A stretch of 64,000 bases of DNA from Bacteroidetes bacterium HGW-Bacteroidetes-16 (GCA_002840975.1 PHDN01000008.1:89486-153485), one strand, 5' to 3'; counted from the first letter of the stretch, positions 1 through 10,144 are shown. The notes: generated by a model not told the origin, from the sequence alone. Numbers and translations are program-made.

Positions 1-11
1 AGGATGAACTA

Positions 12-48
12 CAAGAATTCCTTTTAACTAACATAAAAGGAATTCTTG
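12..48. terminator. Perfect 14-bp hairpin at the left edge
   Basis: Arms 12-25 and 35-48 are exactly complementary around a 9-base loop. A short T-rich run follows on the plus side, so it may end a plus-strand gene lying outside the window, or act in both directions and also end the glycogen operon whose last stop codon is at 86. The minus side has no clear U-tract. Confidence 0.55.
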
Positions 49-85
49 TTGTTTGAATAAATTTACCTGATTATCAGATCCCCGT

Positions 86-3000
86 TTATATCCACTTAAC
101 CAACGGAAAGTCCATTCGGTATTTAAGTAGTTCGTTTTTTGGAAACAGGCGGAAAGTAAAATCGTAAATACCGGTAGTATGAATCATCATCTCGATGCCA
201 AAAGTAACTTTGCCGGGCTCACTTGAAATCACCTTTAACTCCTGCTTTAACTTGATGGTCTTAACTTCCTCATCAGCCTTGTTTCCCATCAAAACTTCTG
301 CACCCAGATCGTTGGCATCAAGTCCGGGGATATTTAATTGTATTTCAGCTATGAACTTTTTCCCAAACTCCAATGGCGTCCTGCTGGTGTCGGGTATTTT
401 TAAGCTTTCGATGACAATTTGATCCCAGGCTTTTTTTACTTTTTTCTTCCATTCGGCCAATTGTGTGGCTGGTGCAAAATCGGCACCATATATTTGGTTG
501 CGTCTGGCAAACAGAGCATTGTAATATTTAGTATAATAATCTTCGAGCATGCGTTGCATGGTAAAGTGTGGGGCTACCTGTGCAATGGTATTTTTAATAA
601 ATGAAATCCATTTGCTTGAAAATCCCTGTTCATTAAGATCGTAATAATGCTTAACAATTTCGTTTTCAAGTGTTTGATATATGATTTCAGCGTCCAGTTC
701 ATCCTGATATTGTTGATTGGCAAATGTTTTGGCTTCTTCAATAGCCCATCCCGCATCTGGTTTGTAACCTTCGGCCCACCAGCCATCCAGTACGCTGAAA
801 TTCACAACGCCGTTCATAACTGCTTTTTCTCCACTGGTGCCTGATGCTTCGAGTGGTCGGGTGGGTGTGTTGAGCCAAATATCTACACTGCTGGTGAGTA
901 ATTTGCCCAGGATCATGTCGTAGTTTTCCAGAAAAATGACTTTACCCATGAACTCTTTTTTCTTCGAGATTTCGACGATCCGTTTAATGAGGTCTTGTCC
1001 GGCTTTGTCGTTGGGGTGCGCTTTTCCTGAAAAGATGAATACCACCGGTTTTCCCGGATTGTTGATAATCTTGTCTAACCGTTCGAGGTTCATAAATAGC
1101 AGGTGAGCACGTTTGTAGGTCGCAAATCGACGGGCAAAACCAATGATAAGGTTGGTTTCATTGATGTCTTTGAGCGCGTTTAAAATTACCTGAGGTGTTT
1201 CCTGACGGTGAGTGAGGTCTTTTTTAAGTTTTTCACGGATCACGCTAATCAACCTTTTTTTAAGCGTTAGTTTTTTTTGCCAAATGACTTCATCGTCAAC
1301 ATGATAAATTTTTTCCCAATATTTTGAATCAGGCTGATTTTGCACAAATCCTTCACCAAACTGATTTTTGAATAACTCTTGCCATTCGGGAGCTGTCCAT
1401 GTGAAATAATGCACACCGTTGGTTACGTAGCCAACATGGAGTTCCTCTGCAAAATAACCCGGATACAATGGTTGAAACATCTCTCTTGAAACTCGTCCAT
1501 GAATCCGGCTAACGCCATTTACTTCCTGCGAAAGTCTGGCTGCCAGCACACTCATGCTGAATTTTTCTAATGGGTTATCAGGAAAGAACCTGCCCAATCC
1601 CATGAAATCGTGCCAACTGATCCTAAACTGATCGCTGTAGTGTGGCAGGTAGGTTCTGATCAGGTGTTCTTCAAAAGTATCATGACCTGCCGGCACGGGT
1701 GTATGGGTTGTAAATAAATTGGTTGCTCTCACCAGTTCGGAAGCTACTTCAAAACTTATTTTCGGATCTTTCATCAGGTTTAAAATGCGTTCCAGTCCGA
1801 TGAAAGCAGAATGCCCCTCATTGCTATGGTAAATAGCTGGCTCCAGACCGATACGATTTATCATCCTCACGCCTCCTATTCCAAGCATCAACTCTTGTTT
1901 TATGCGGTTTTCATTATCGCCACCATACAATTGATAGGTGATGGACCGGTCTTCGGCAGAGTTTTCCTCGGTGTCGGTATCAAGAAGATACAATGGGATT
2001 CTTCCTACATTCACCTGCCATACCTTTGCAGAAACATTGCGCCCGGGAAATACGAGCTGAACGATTACCCACTCGCCATTGGCATGGCGAACGGGAAGTA
2101 GTGGCAATTGGGTAAACTTTTGTGCCGTATATTCTGCTTGTTGGTCACCAAAAATCGACATGGATTGTTTAAAATATCCATACCGATAAAGCAGTCCGAC
2201 AGCGATCAGGTTTTTATTTGAGTCGCTGGCCTGTTTCAGATAATCGCCGGCCAGTATTCCAAGCCCACCTGAGTATATTTTCAGGCTGTTGTGCAAACCG
2301 TATTCCATGCTGAAGTAAGCTACCATCTCCTTGGGTTTGTTTTTGGCTTCGCTCATGTATTCTTCAAAACGGGCATACACTTTTTCCAGTACATGAAGAA
2401 ACGCTTCGTCACCTGTGAGTTTGTCAATTTCATCTTTCGACAGTGATTCGATAAGATGAACCGGGTTGTTGTCAAATTTTTTCCATTTCTCTTCATCAAT
2501 ACCGGCGAAAAGTTGTGAGGCATCATCGTTCCATGACCACCACAAATTATAGGCAAGTTCCTTGAGTGGTTTTAATGTTTTAGGCAGAATATTCTGTACC
2601 AGGATTTTTTTCCATACAGGCTTGTCTGAATATGCCTGGGCTTTCAACAGCAGCGTGTCGGTAGGCGGGGTAGGAGGGAGATTGAATTTTCTCGGCTCCG
2701 AAAGGTGGATAGCTTCTGACCAGGCGTCAAAATAATGGCTGATCATCGATTGCCAACGGGCTTTTTCAAAAAGTTGTTTTATTTCTTTCCTGTTTTCTTG
2801 CTGGTCGTATGGGCCGGTAAAGAACTCGATGGTATTGGCAATCTGAACAATAGCTGCGTCTGTTTCGCCTTCCTGGCGGTCGATTACCGTTACTGATTTA
2901 AACTGAAGCGAAGAATTTTTAATAGCCCAATCACCAAAACCTGCAAAAGTAGTGGTCAGGGTTGGAATATTGAATGCAATACTCTCCAGTGGGGTATATC

Positions 3001-4315
3001 CCCATGGTTCGTAGTATGAAGGGAAAATGGTCAGGTCGAAACCTATCAGAAAGTCGTAATACTCCAAATTGATCACTCCATCTTTTTTATCAAGGTATAT
3101 GGGTGCAAAGATGATGTCGATTGCGCTGTGTTCGTCGTTGGTTAATCCTTGTCGTTTTATTTCGCTTAAGATAGCATCATGATCCGGATGAAACAGTTTA
3201 TGTGTTAAAAACTTGTCGTCAGATGAAGTGTGGTTTTTATTATATTTTTCAACTACACCATCGTGTTCGGTTGGGATAGCAATAAAAGCCACTATTTTTT
3301 TTGAACCTTTCTTGTTGTTGTTTAGTTGCCCCAACGCCTTAATAAAGAGATCGATACCCTTGTTGGAGTATTCATATCTGCCACTGGTCATCATCAGCAA
3401 AGTATCATCAGCATAGGTTTTTCCAGTCCGTTCAGAAGCTATTTTTAAGGCTTTCTTTCGGGCGGTGGTTTGTATTTCCTGAAAACGGGGGGCTTTTGGA
3501 ACGAAACTCTCATCGAATCCGTTGGTGGTAATGATATCAGGAGTTCGTCCGTAAAACTGGGCGCATTCACGACCTGTAATTTCGCTTACGGTGGTGAGCA
3601 CGTCGGCTTCACGGGCCGCAATCGATTCAAGCGAGTGCTGTGCCGATATATTGAAGTCGCGTGCCGTTTTTTCGGGTTGAAACTTGGTCAGGTTTTGATA
3701 TAAAAGCAAGCCATTTCCGGCAATAGAACGACCCAGGGCCGTTGCATGGGTGGTAAAAACGGTACTTACTTTTGGGTTATGGTCTTTCAGAAAAAGCACT
3801 CCGGCACCGGTCATCCACTCATGAAAATGAGCTACTATATTGCTCATATCCTGAAGTTGATGTTGTGTAAAGCTGTTGATTACCTGACCTGCAGCATAAC
3901 CAAACATGGCTGCCTCAATATAATGCCATTCCCCTCGAATGGAATCCAGGTTATATTGCTCCCAAAAGTGCGCGAAAATGGTGTCTTTTTCCGGGAACAA
4001 GGGGGTGAAATCGATGAGGATTACATTCGGGCTTCCGGGGATATTCCATTTCCCTGTACGGACTTTCAACCCCTCCATAAAGGCAACAGCCTTCCACTCG
4101 GCAAAGAGTCCCGGAATTTCTTTAAAATCAGGATTAGCATCGGTTTGTTTCCAAACGTCAGGTCCAATTACGATATAGTTTTCCCCTAGTTTTTCTACCG
4201 TGAGTCTGGCTTTAGTCGAGATAACTGTGTAGATCCCCCCAATTTTGTTGCAGATTTCCCAACTTGTTTCAAAGAGAAAATCAGGAGTGATTATTGTATT
4301 GTTACTAGATTCCAT
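86..4315 (-). CDS. Glycogen synthase (GT3-like) fused to alpha-glucan phosphorylase (GT35)
   Basis: Two-domain cytoplasmic enzyme of 1409 residues. Residues 1 to about 550 resemble the eukaryote-type GT3 glycogen synthase (ETSWEICNKIGGIYTV at the start, and YYEPWGYTPLESIAF as the donor-site region). From about 570 to the end it is a bacterial alpha-glucan phosphorylase, beginning LPKTLKPLKELAYNLWWSWN. The pyridoxal phosphate lysine is expected in EASGTSGEK (about Lys1164). The synthase half would extend alpha-1,4-glucan and the phosphorylase half would release glucose-1-phosphate. The two activities also occur as separate proteins in relatives. It is the last gene of a four-gene glycogen operon, 157 bp after the GH57 gene, with its own possible -7 box. 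Domain calls are secure; the balance of activities in the fusion is unknown. Confidence 0.92.
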   Translation of the reverse strand: MESSNNTIITPDFLFETSWEICNKIGGIYTVISTKARLTVEKLGENYIVIGPDVWKQTDANPDFKEIPGLFAEWKAVAFMEGLKVRTGKWNIPGSPNVILIDFTPLFPEKDTIFAHFWEQYNLDSIRGEWHYIEAAMFGYAAGQVINSFTQHQLQDMSNIVAHFHEWMTGAGVLFLKDHNPKVSTVFTTHATALGRSIAGNGLLLYQNLTKFQPEKTARDFNISAQHSLESIAAREADVLTTVSEITGRECAQFYGRTPDIITTNGFDESFVPKAPRFQEIQTTARKKALKIASERTGKTYADDTLLMMTSGRYEYSNKGIDLFIKALGQLNNNKKGSKKIVAFIAIPTEHDGVVEKYNKNHTSSDDKFLTHKLFHPDHDAILSEIKRQGLTNDEHSAIDIIFAPIYLDKKDGVINLEYYDFLIGFDLTIFPSYYEPWGYTPLESIAFNIPTLTTTFAGFGDWAIKNSSLQFKSVTVIDRQEGETDAAIVQIANTIEFFTGPYDQQENRKEIKQLFEKARWQSMISHYFDAWSEAIHLSEPRKFNLPPTPPTDTLLLKAQAYSDKPVWKKILVQNILPKTLKPLKELAYNLWWSWNDDASQLFAGIDEEKWKKFDNNPVHLIESLSKDEIDKLTGDEAFLHVLEKVYARFEEYMSEAKNKPKEMVAYFSMEYGLHNSLKIYSGGLGILAGDYLKQASDSNKNLIAVGLLYRYGYFKQSMSIFGDQQAEYTAQKFTQLPLLPVRHANGEWVIVQLVFPGRNVSAKVWQVNVGRIPLYLLDTDTEENSAEDRSITYQLYGGDNENRIKQELMLGIGGVRMINRIGLEPAIYHSNEGHSAFIGLERILNLMKDPKISFEVASELVRATNLFTTHTPVPAGHDTFEEHLIRTYLPHYSDQFRISWHDFMGLGRFFPDNPLEKFSMSVLAARLSQEVNGVSRIHGRVSREMFQPLYPGYFAEELHVGYVTNGVHYFTWTAPEWQELFKNQFGEGFVQNQPDSKYWEKIYHVDDEVIWQKKLTLKKRLISVIREKLKKDLTHRQETPQVILNALKDINETNLIIGFARRFATYKRAHLLFMNLERLDKIINNPGKPVVFIFSGKAHPNDKAGQDLIKRIVEISKKKEFMGKVIFLENYDMILGKLLTSSVDIWLNTPTRPLEASGTSGEKAVMNGVVNFSVLDGWWAEGYKPDAGWAIEEAKTFANQQYQDELDAEIIYQTLENEIVKHYYDLNEQGFSSKWISFIKNTIAQVAPHFTMQRMLEDYYTKYYNALFARRNQIYGADFAPATQLAEWKKKVKKAWDQIVIESLKIPDTSRTPLEFGKKFIAEIQLNIPGLDANDLGAEVLMGNKADEEVKTIKLKQELKVISSEPGKVTFGIEMMIHTTGIYDFTFRLFPKNELLKYRMDFPLVKWI

Positions 4316-4359
4316 GGATCAATTTCTTTCGGTTGAATAATGGTTTTTAAACAAAGTTG

Positions 4360-4367
4360 CAAACATA
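4360..4367 (-). promoter_or_regulatory. Possible Bacteroidota -7 box for the synthase-phosphorylase gene
   Basis: Read on the minus strand this is TATGTTTG, a match to TAnnTTTG, 45 bases before the start codon. I see no convincing -33 element at the usual distance, so this is tentative. It would let the last gene of the operon be transcribed separately. Confidence 0.35.
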
Positions 4368-4472
4368 AGAATTACCCGTCTGTCACCTGCATTCAAAATG
4401 CATTTTAATAAGCTGATCGGTTCCGGTGTTCAATGGTATCCCTGATTACCAGCATGTGAATAAACTTGCTGA

Positions 4473-6047
4473 TTATTTAATAAATGATTTTATTTTATCT
4501 TCAATAATCCGCTGGTATTTCCTGATCTCCGTTTTATTCACTTTCTTCAACCGGGTTTGAACTTCCTGAAATTGTTTATTGAATTTGACTCCCATATTGG
4601 GGATTATTTTGTCGATCAGCTCTTTTTCGGCATCTTTTAACGCAATGGCTAGGGTTTCAACATCAATTTCTTTCAGTAATTTTTTGATGGCAGAATCCGA
4701 CATGTCTTTCATCTCCTGTAGGCTTGCTCCGCGGGTTTTTTGCATCATCTTTTTTATCTTTTCAGTAGCTTCATCTACCTTTTCACGTGCAATTTTCCCC
4801 GCTTTTTCAGTTACTATTCCGGCTGCATTTTTTAGCTCCGTCATGTCACCCTGGGACGATTGACTGCATTTTTCAACCTGTAGGATAAAATCACTTAACA
4901 CATTCATATAGTTAATGAATGCTTCGTATGGAGTGCCATACGGGTTGAAGTATTTGTGAACATCCCCGTCTGAAAACCACTTGGTACACATGTAATAAAA
5001 GTGATCGGATGTTTGCAGGTACGACCATGTTTTTACCAAGTCAGGGTCATTGCATTTCCTGACGGTTTCTTCCAGTGAATAGAGTTTTCCAAAAGCCTCA
5101 TTCTGAAGGTCGTTACCTAGCCAGGCCGTTACATCCCGTTCTTCATCGGCCCACGAAATGGGATAAGGTACGTGGATGGCACCTACCGGTTGCAGTTTTT
5201 CATTTAGTTCATTTGGTGTGGCAAATTTGTATTTTCCACTTTTCAGAAATTCACCGGGCAACGCCTTCATAAAATCAAAAATACCTGTTTCTGCCCATTG
5301 GTGCTCGCCAAAGGTTTCATAATCCATAAAGAGATTGATGACTTCATCTTTTTTATCCAGTTCATCGAACCATTTAACGTACTTGTCGGCAGTCAATGGG
5401 TAACCGGCCCAGCTTTTATTTGAAAAACGGAACGCGATATCATCACTCAGGCGATAATTTTTTAATAATAATTTCAGGTCAGGCCGGTTGGCACTGTTGT
5501 ACATAAAATTTGGACTTCTCCACCCTAGTATATGTTTGGCACCTTCGGTCAGCATCAGCTGAAATCCCATGTCAGCTACCAATTCGCCTATGGCATCGCT
5601 ATAGATGAGTTCCGTATTTCTGAAAGTGGTAGGGGTGAAGCCAAAGAGTTTTTTAATTTTTTCGCTTTGCTGGTTCACTTGGCGTTCAAATTCCTGCCTG
5701 CTCCTTAATGATGCCAGGGAATGGGCACAAGTTTCCGTGAGGAATTCAACATTTCCGGTATCGGCCAGTTTCTTAAAGCTTTTAATCACGTCCGGCGCAT
5801 AATTTTCGAATTGATCCAGGGCAATGCCCGAAATGGAAAAACTTACCTTAAAGGCTGAACCGTACTCCTTAATCAGCTTTAAAAGCAATGCGTTCATGGG
5901 TAGATAACTCTTTTCGGCAACGCGTTGCATAATGAACTCATTCTCGTGATCATCGAAATAGTTATGTTTAGCTCCAATATCAAAGAAGCGGTAGGTGCGT
6001 AGGCGATAGGGTTGGTGTACCTGAAAATAAAAGCAAATTGATTTCAT
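4473..6047 (-). CDS. Glycoside hydrolase family 57 (alpha-amylase/glucanotransferase type)
   Basis: Cytoplasmic GH57 enzyme of 524 residues acting on alpha-glucan. Visible family motifs are HQP at 11-13, the nucleophile region FRNTEL (Glu146) and MDYETFGEHQ with the general acid Asp242. The catalytic part ends near residue 400. The remaining 120 residues are Lys/Glu-rich helices (for example EKAGKIAREKVDEATEKIKK) likely to form a coiled coil, possibly for oligomerisation. No signal peptide is present. It lies between the GT4 and synthase-phosphorylase genes in the same orientation. Whether it is a hydrolase, a 4-alpha-glucanotransferase or a branching enzyme cannot be told from these motifs. 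No GH13-type branching enzyme is seen in the cluster, so a branching role is possible. Confidence 0.9.
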   Translation of the reverse strand: MKSICFYFQVHQPYRLRTYRFFDIGAKHNYFDDHENEFIMQRVAEKSYLPMNALLLKLIKEYGSAFKVSFSISGIALDQFENYAPDVIKSFKKLADTGNVEFLTETCAHSLASLRSRQEFERQVNQQSEKIKKLFGFTPTTFRNTELIYSDAIGELVADMGFQLMLTEGAKHILGWRSPNFMYNSANRPDLKLLLKNYRLSDDIAFRFSNKSWAGYPLTADKYVKWFDELDKKDEVINLFMDYETFGEHQWAETGIFDFMKALPGEFLKSGKYKFATPNELNEKLQPVGAIHVPYPISWADEERDVTAWLGNDLQNEAFGKLYSLEETVRKCNDPDLVKTWSYLQTSDHFYYMCTKWFSDGDVHKYFNPYGTPYEAFINYMNVLSDFILQVEKCSQSSQGDMTELKNAAGIVTEKAGKIAREKVDEATEKIKKMMQKTRGASLQEMKDMSDSAIKKLLKEIDVETLAIALKDAEKELIDKIIPNMGVKFNKQFQEVQTRLKKVNKTEIRKYQRIIEDKIKSFIK

Positions 6048-6099
6048 CGTTGAATATTTTTGTCGAAAGCTGATCCTTCGTTGGTTGTTGTGATACTAA

Positions 6100-7383
6100 T
6101 TATAAGGGTATTGAATGATATACTTGATTGACTTCGTAGGCAGCATTTTCCCATTTCAGGTTCTCAACCTCTACCTTGCCGTATTTTTTAAACATGGAGG
6201 ATAATGCTTCGTAATGGCACAATCCATAGATGGCATCAGCCATTCCATCCACATCCCAGTAATCCACTTTAAGCGCGTGACGAAGTATTTCAGCCACCCC
6301 TGATTGTTTGGAGATGACAACCGGCACGTTCGACCGCATCGCTTCCAAAGGGACAATACCAAAAGGCTCTGAAACTGAAGGCATCACGAACACATCGCTT
6401 AACGCGAACATTTGATCAATTTCACCCCCTTTAAGAAAACCTGTAAAGTGAAATTTATCAGCAATATGCAATTGTGCCACCCGTTCAATCATCCTGTTGA
6501 GCATGTCGCCTGAACCACCCATCACGAAGCGGACGTTTTTGTCTTTCTGTAAGATTTTGTAAGCTGCTTCAATGAAATATTCAGGACCTTTCTGAAAGGT
6601 GATTCTGCCCAGAAAAGTAACTATTTTTTCGTTTAAGGTACGTTTGACCTCGGCTAACTCAGTAAACAGACTGGGTTCTACTGCATTATGCACCGTGACT
6701 ACTTTTCCGGGATCGATACCATACTTCTCAATTACAATGCTTCTGGTTAGGTGGCTTACCGTAATCACCCTGTCGGCAGCCATCATCCCTTCCCGTTCGA
6801 TGTCGTACACCTGGGTGTTGATGTTTTTCCCTGACCGGTCGAATTCGGTGGCATGCATGTGGACGACCAACGGTTTTCCGGATGATTCCTTGGCGGCCAC
6901 ACCTGCAGGATAGGTAAGCCAATCGTGCGCGTGGATGATATCAAAGTCTTCTTTTAACGACAAGGCTGAGCCAATCAACGCGTACCTTGCCACCTCTTCC
7001 ATCAGGTTGGATCCATACTTTCCTGAAAACTGATAATCTTTCGAGAAAACATGGCTGGTGTATTTTTCACCCGATTTTTTACGCTTTGAAATTTCACGTG
7101 CAAAATCCTCAGGTGCAACATAGGGTATAATATTAGAACCTATTTCGAGGTACTTTATCCTCTTCCAGTATTCACGGTAGTTTTCATCTGTCTGGTCAAA
7201 AGGGATATCACTGGCATTGATCAAACGCACGGCCTCCTGACTTTCGTCACCATACGCTTTCGGGACAACAAAGATCACCTCAGTACCGTGCTTGGCCAGC
7301 CCCTTGGTAAGCCCAAAACAGGCTGTTCCCAATCCGCCGGTAATATGTGGTGGAAATTCCCATCCAAACATCAATATTCTCAT
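6100..7383 (-). CDS. GT4 glycosyltransferase, glycogen synthase-like
   Basis: 427-residue GT-B fold enzyme. The N-terminus MRILMFGWEFPPHITGGLG has the glycine-rich acceptor loop of starch/glycogen synthase-like GT4 enzymes. HAHDWLTYPA follows near 150, and the donor-site E-x7-E motif is in SEPFGIVPLEA near 340. It probably extends or primes alpha-1,4-glucan using a nucleotide sugar or glucose-1-phosphate. It is the second gene of the glycogen operon, 46 bp after the debranching enzyme and 52 bp before GH57. Together with the GT3-like domain downstream, the operon holds two different synthase types. Substrate specificity is inferred only from context. Confidence 0.88.
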   Translation of the reverse strand: MRILMFGWEFPPHITGGLGTACFGLTKGLAKHGTEVIFVVPKAYGDESQEAVRLINASDIPFDQTDENYREYWKRIKYLEIGSNIIPYVAPEDFAREISKRKKSGEKYTSHVFSKDYQFSGKYGSNLMEEVARYALIGSALSLKEDFDIIHAHDWLTYPAGVAAKESSGKPLVVHMHATEFDRSGKNINTQVYDIEREGMMAADRVITVSHLTRSIVIEKYGIDPGKVVTVHNAVEPSLFTELAEVKRTLNEKIVTFLGRITFQKGPEYFIEAAYKILQKDKNVRFVMGGSGDMLNRMIERVAQLHIADKFHFTGFLKGGEIDQMFALSDVFVMPSVSEPFGIVPLEAMRSNVPVVISKQSGVAEILRHALKVDYWDVDGMADAIYGLCHYEALSSMFKKYGKVEVENLKWENAAYEVNQVYHSIPL

Positions 7384-7429
7384 TTTTTGTGTAGTTTAAT
7401 CGTTAGTGGATTGTCCATTAGTGGGATTT

Positions 7430-9382
7430 TTATTGAGATCCTTTTATTTGATCCAGCATATATTTTATTCTAAGCAGTTCCGACACACTCCATGCCTGCG
7501 AAATGGCTCCAGCTGCCTTATGAGGCGGGTCGCCATCATACACTTCCGAAACACTTCCAATGCCCGCCTGGCTCATAACTTCTTCAAATCCATAGAATAA
7601 AGTTTCGATGGTTTCGATGCCTGATTTGCCATACACTTTCAGATATGCTTCGGTAAATGCTCCCAGTAGCCAGGTCCATACCGTACCTTGATGGTAAGCA
7701 AGGTCGCGATCGGTTTGGTTGCCACGATATTCACCTTTGTATTCATTGCTTTTTGGGGAGAGCGAACGCAGCCCCCGCGGAGTGAGTAAATCGCTTTTTA
7801 CCACGTTCACCACAGACTTAATCATTTGATTGTCCAAAGGACTATAGGGCATGGATGCAGCAAAAATCATGTTGGGACGTATATCCCAGTTTTTATTATC
7901 ATGTGTTGCAAAATCAGCTAAATAGCCTTTTTCTTTTGACCAGAAGGTGTCGATAAACGATTTTTTAACGCGGACAGGCATATCTTTCCATTCGTTGACG
8001 AAATCGCTGTCCTCGGCTGATTCGGCCAATTCAATGCTAAATAGGAGGGTGTTGTACCAAAGTGCATTTACTTCTACTGTATAACCTGTGCGGGGAGTGA
8101 CAGGTTTACCGGCAACAATGGCATCCATCCAGGTTAAAGCCTGGCCGGGCTCACCTGCCCAAATCAATCCATTGTCATGAATTTTGATATTGAAATGGGT
8201 GCCATATTTCAGATGGGCCAGGATGTCTTTCATGGTTTTGCCATATTCCTTCCAGATAGCTGCTTTTTTTTGTTGTCGCAAGCTGAGCTGTTGAATTGCC
8301 CAGAAAAACCACAACGAGGTATCTACCGAATGAAAAGAAACATCTTTTCCATGACCTGCATTGGGAAATAAGCCATCTTTGAGCTCATTCACTAACGTGG
8401 TTGTCACGCTTTTGAACTTCTTATAGTCCTTTTGTGGCAGGCAAAGACCCGGGAGGGCAATAAACGTGTCACGGCCCCACCGGCCAAACCATGGATAACC
8501 GGCTATCACTTCACTTTTTTTATTGTAATTGATAATGCATTCATCCCCTGCATTCGTCAGGCAGTGGAGATAACTATCGCGGGGTGTTCTTTTTTTTACT
8601 TCGGCAGTCCATTGAGCTGTAAGCGTCTCCGGATTTTTTTCTTCCAATGCCGCTGAAATCACAACGGATTCCCCTTTTTTTAGTTTGATGTCGAAATATC
8701 CGGGGACATATAAATCTTCGGTGCTTTCGTATCCACGTTCCAGTTCACGTATATACTGGATGTCGTAATACCAATCAGGAACGTGAGTGTATTTGGCAGG
8801 TCTCGAAAATTGCATCGTCACCTTTGAATAGCCTTTGTACATCTGCCAACTTATGCCATTTTTAACCTCTTTGTATTTGGTGTCGACCCAGGTATTGGCT
8901 TTTGCCAAACTATGCACATTGCGGTAGGCCAGAAAAGGTTTTAGTCTGAAAATGACAGGATTTGCCGTTTCGTCAAGGGTATACTTGATAAACAACCGGT
9001 CTTCGTTCAGAGCAAAAATATACTCTTTTGTAAACATGATGTTTCCCATGCGGTAAATCAGCTTTGGATTTGGGTCGGAGTAAAACTCCCGCAGGTATTT
9101 ATGCCCCTTAGGCTCGTAAAAACCACCGAGATACATCCTCATGCTTGTGTGGAACTCAAAATTATTATCGATGATGGTTTCGTCTATTGTTGAAAGCAGC
9201 ACATGATTGTAATCATCAATAAGTGGTTGAGGAACCACAAGCAAACCATGATATTTTCTTGTATTGGTGGTAATGATGGTAGTGCTGGCATAGCTGCCGG
9301 CACGGTTTGTTCGCAACAATTCACGATCAAGCGAAAATTTCAGGTTGATCAATTGTGTTTTGTCAAAATGTATATAACTCAT
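7430..9382 (-). CDS. Glycogen debranching enzyme (amylo-alpha-1,6-glucosidase, GH133)
   Basis: 650-residue enzyme that removes alpha-1,6 branches from glycogen. An N-terminal beta-rich domain (residues 1-270, with NRAGSYAS and RKYHGLLV, typical of the archaeal/bacterial debranching family) precedes an (alpha/alpha)6 domain with GYPWFGRWGRDTFIALPGL, the HSVDTSLWFF region and SEVYDGDPPHKAAGA near the end. I chose the ATG at 9382 (MSYIHFDKTQL) rather than one 16 codons upstream. The shorter start matches the usual N-terminus, and a -7 box lies just upstream inside the longer version. It is the first gene of the glycogen operon. Confidence 0.92.
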   Translation of the reverse strand: MSYIHFDKTQLINLKFSLDRELLRTNRAGSYASTTIITTNTRKYHGLLVVPQPLIDDYNHVLLSTIDETIIDNNFEFHTSMRMYLGGFYEPKGHKYLREFYSDPNPKLIYRMGNIMFTKEYIFALNEDRLFIKYTLDETANPVIFRLKPFLAYRNVHSLAKANTWVDTKYKEVKNGISWQMYKGYSKVTMQFSRPAKYTHVPDWYYDIQYIRELERGYESTEDLYVPGYFDIKLKKGESVVISAALEEKNPETLTAQWTAEVKKRTPRDSYLHCLTNAGDECIINYNKKSEVIAGYPWFGRWGRDTFIALPGLCLPQKDYKKFKSVTTTLVNELKDGLFPNAGHGKDVSFHSVDTSLWFFWAIQQLSLRQQKKAAIWKEYGKTMKDILAHLKYGTHFNIKIHDNGLIWAGEPGQALTWMDAIVAGKPVTPRTGYTVEVNALWYNTLLFSIELAESAEDSDFVNEWKDMPVRVKKSFIDTFWSKEKGYLADFATHDNKNWDIRPNMIFAASMPYSPLDNQMIKSVVNVVKSDLLTPRGLRSLSPKSNEYKGEYRGNQTDRDLAYHQGTVWTWLLGAFTEAYLKVYGKSGIETIETLFYGFEEVMSQAGIGSVSEVYDGDPPHKAAGAISQAWSVSELLRIKYMLDQIKGSQ

Positions 9383-9427
9383 TTTAATTAGGTTACAATA
9401 GTTATCAAGAAAAAATGGATTCCTGTG

Positions 9428-9435
9428 CAAAAGTA
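9428..9435 (-). promoter_or_regulatory. Putative -7 box of the glycogen operon
   Basis: On the minus strand this reads TACTTTTG, matching TAnnTTTG, 45 bases before the chosen start of the debranching enzyme gene. No clear TTG is seen at -33. The position supports the downstream start codon and one promoter for the four-gene operon. Confidence 0.45.
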
Positions 9436-9631
9436 AAGCAATATAATCAGAATAAACGAATTAAGGAAATTTAACGATAAAATAAACACAGTCATTTTTT
9501 TTAATCTCCAGGTTATAAAACTCTGGTAATTGATCGATTAGTTTACCTGACAGTGTTTACTACAGGTTCGGATTACACCGGCTTGATATTTGAATATTTT
9601 GAAATCGATTGCACCCTGAATTTCGGAAAGG

Positions 9632-9661
9632 TTGAATTCATGTAATAATAGTTTATTTTTG
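9632..9661 (+). promoter_or_regulatory. Putative promoter of the dCMP deaminase gene
   Basis: TTG at 9632-9634, a 19-base spacer and TATTTTTG at 9654-9661 fit the Bacteroidota sigma factor consensus (TTTG/TTG, 19 bases, TAnnTTTG). The expected start of transcription is near 9668, leaving a leader of about 60 bases before the ATG at 9731. Confidence 0.55.
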
Positions 9662-9730
9662 TCCGGTACCGAAAATTCAGGTTCATTTATTGCTTTTAAC
9701 CAAGATTGATGATGAGTAAGATCCGAGAAA

Positions 9731-10144
9731 ATGAAAAGTAGAAAATTTGACAAAAGTTATATTGAAATGGCCTTCGTTTGGGCAAGGAATTCCTACTGTA
9801 AACGCATGCAGGTAGGAGCTCTGATTGTAAAGGAAAACATGATTATTTCTGATGGATACAACGGGACTCCGTCAGGCTTCGATAATCTATGCGAAGATGA
9901 GAACAACATCACCAAACCCTATGTGCTCCACGCCGAAGCAAATGCAATTACAAAAGTGGCCAAATCAAACAACAGCAGCAATGGGGCTACATTGTATGTT
10001 ACCGATTCACCCTGTATCGAGTGCGCCAAGCTCATTATTCAAGCCGGAATAAAACGCGTGGTCTATAGCCGTAAGTATCGGATTACTGATGGTTTGGATT
10101 TGTTGAACAGAGCAGGTGTCGTGGTTGAGCAACTGGGAATTTAA
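9731..10144 (+). CDS. Deoxycytidylate (dCMP) deaminase
   Basis: 137-residue cytoplasmic zinc enzyme converting dCMP to dUMP for thymidylate synthesis. The zinc and catalytic residues are all visible: HAE at 67-69 (His67, Glu69) and PCIEC with Cys95 and Cys98. DGYNGTPSGFDN at 41-52 is the dCMP-binding signature that separates this family from cytidine deaminases. Length is normal. It stands alone between the divergent glycogen operon and a small lipoprotein gene, with a good promoter match upstream. Confidence 0.93.
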   Translation: MKSRKFDKSYIEMAFVWARNSYCKRMQVGALIVKENMIISDGYNGTPSGFDNLCEDENNITKPYVLHAEANAITKVAKSNNSSNGATLYVTDSPCIECAKLIIQAGIKRVVYSRKYRITDGLDLLNRAGVVVEQLGI

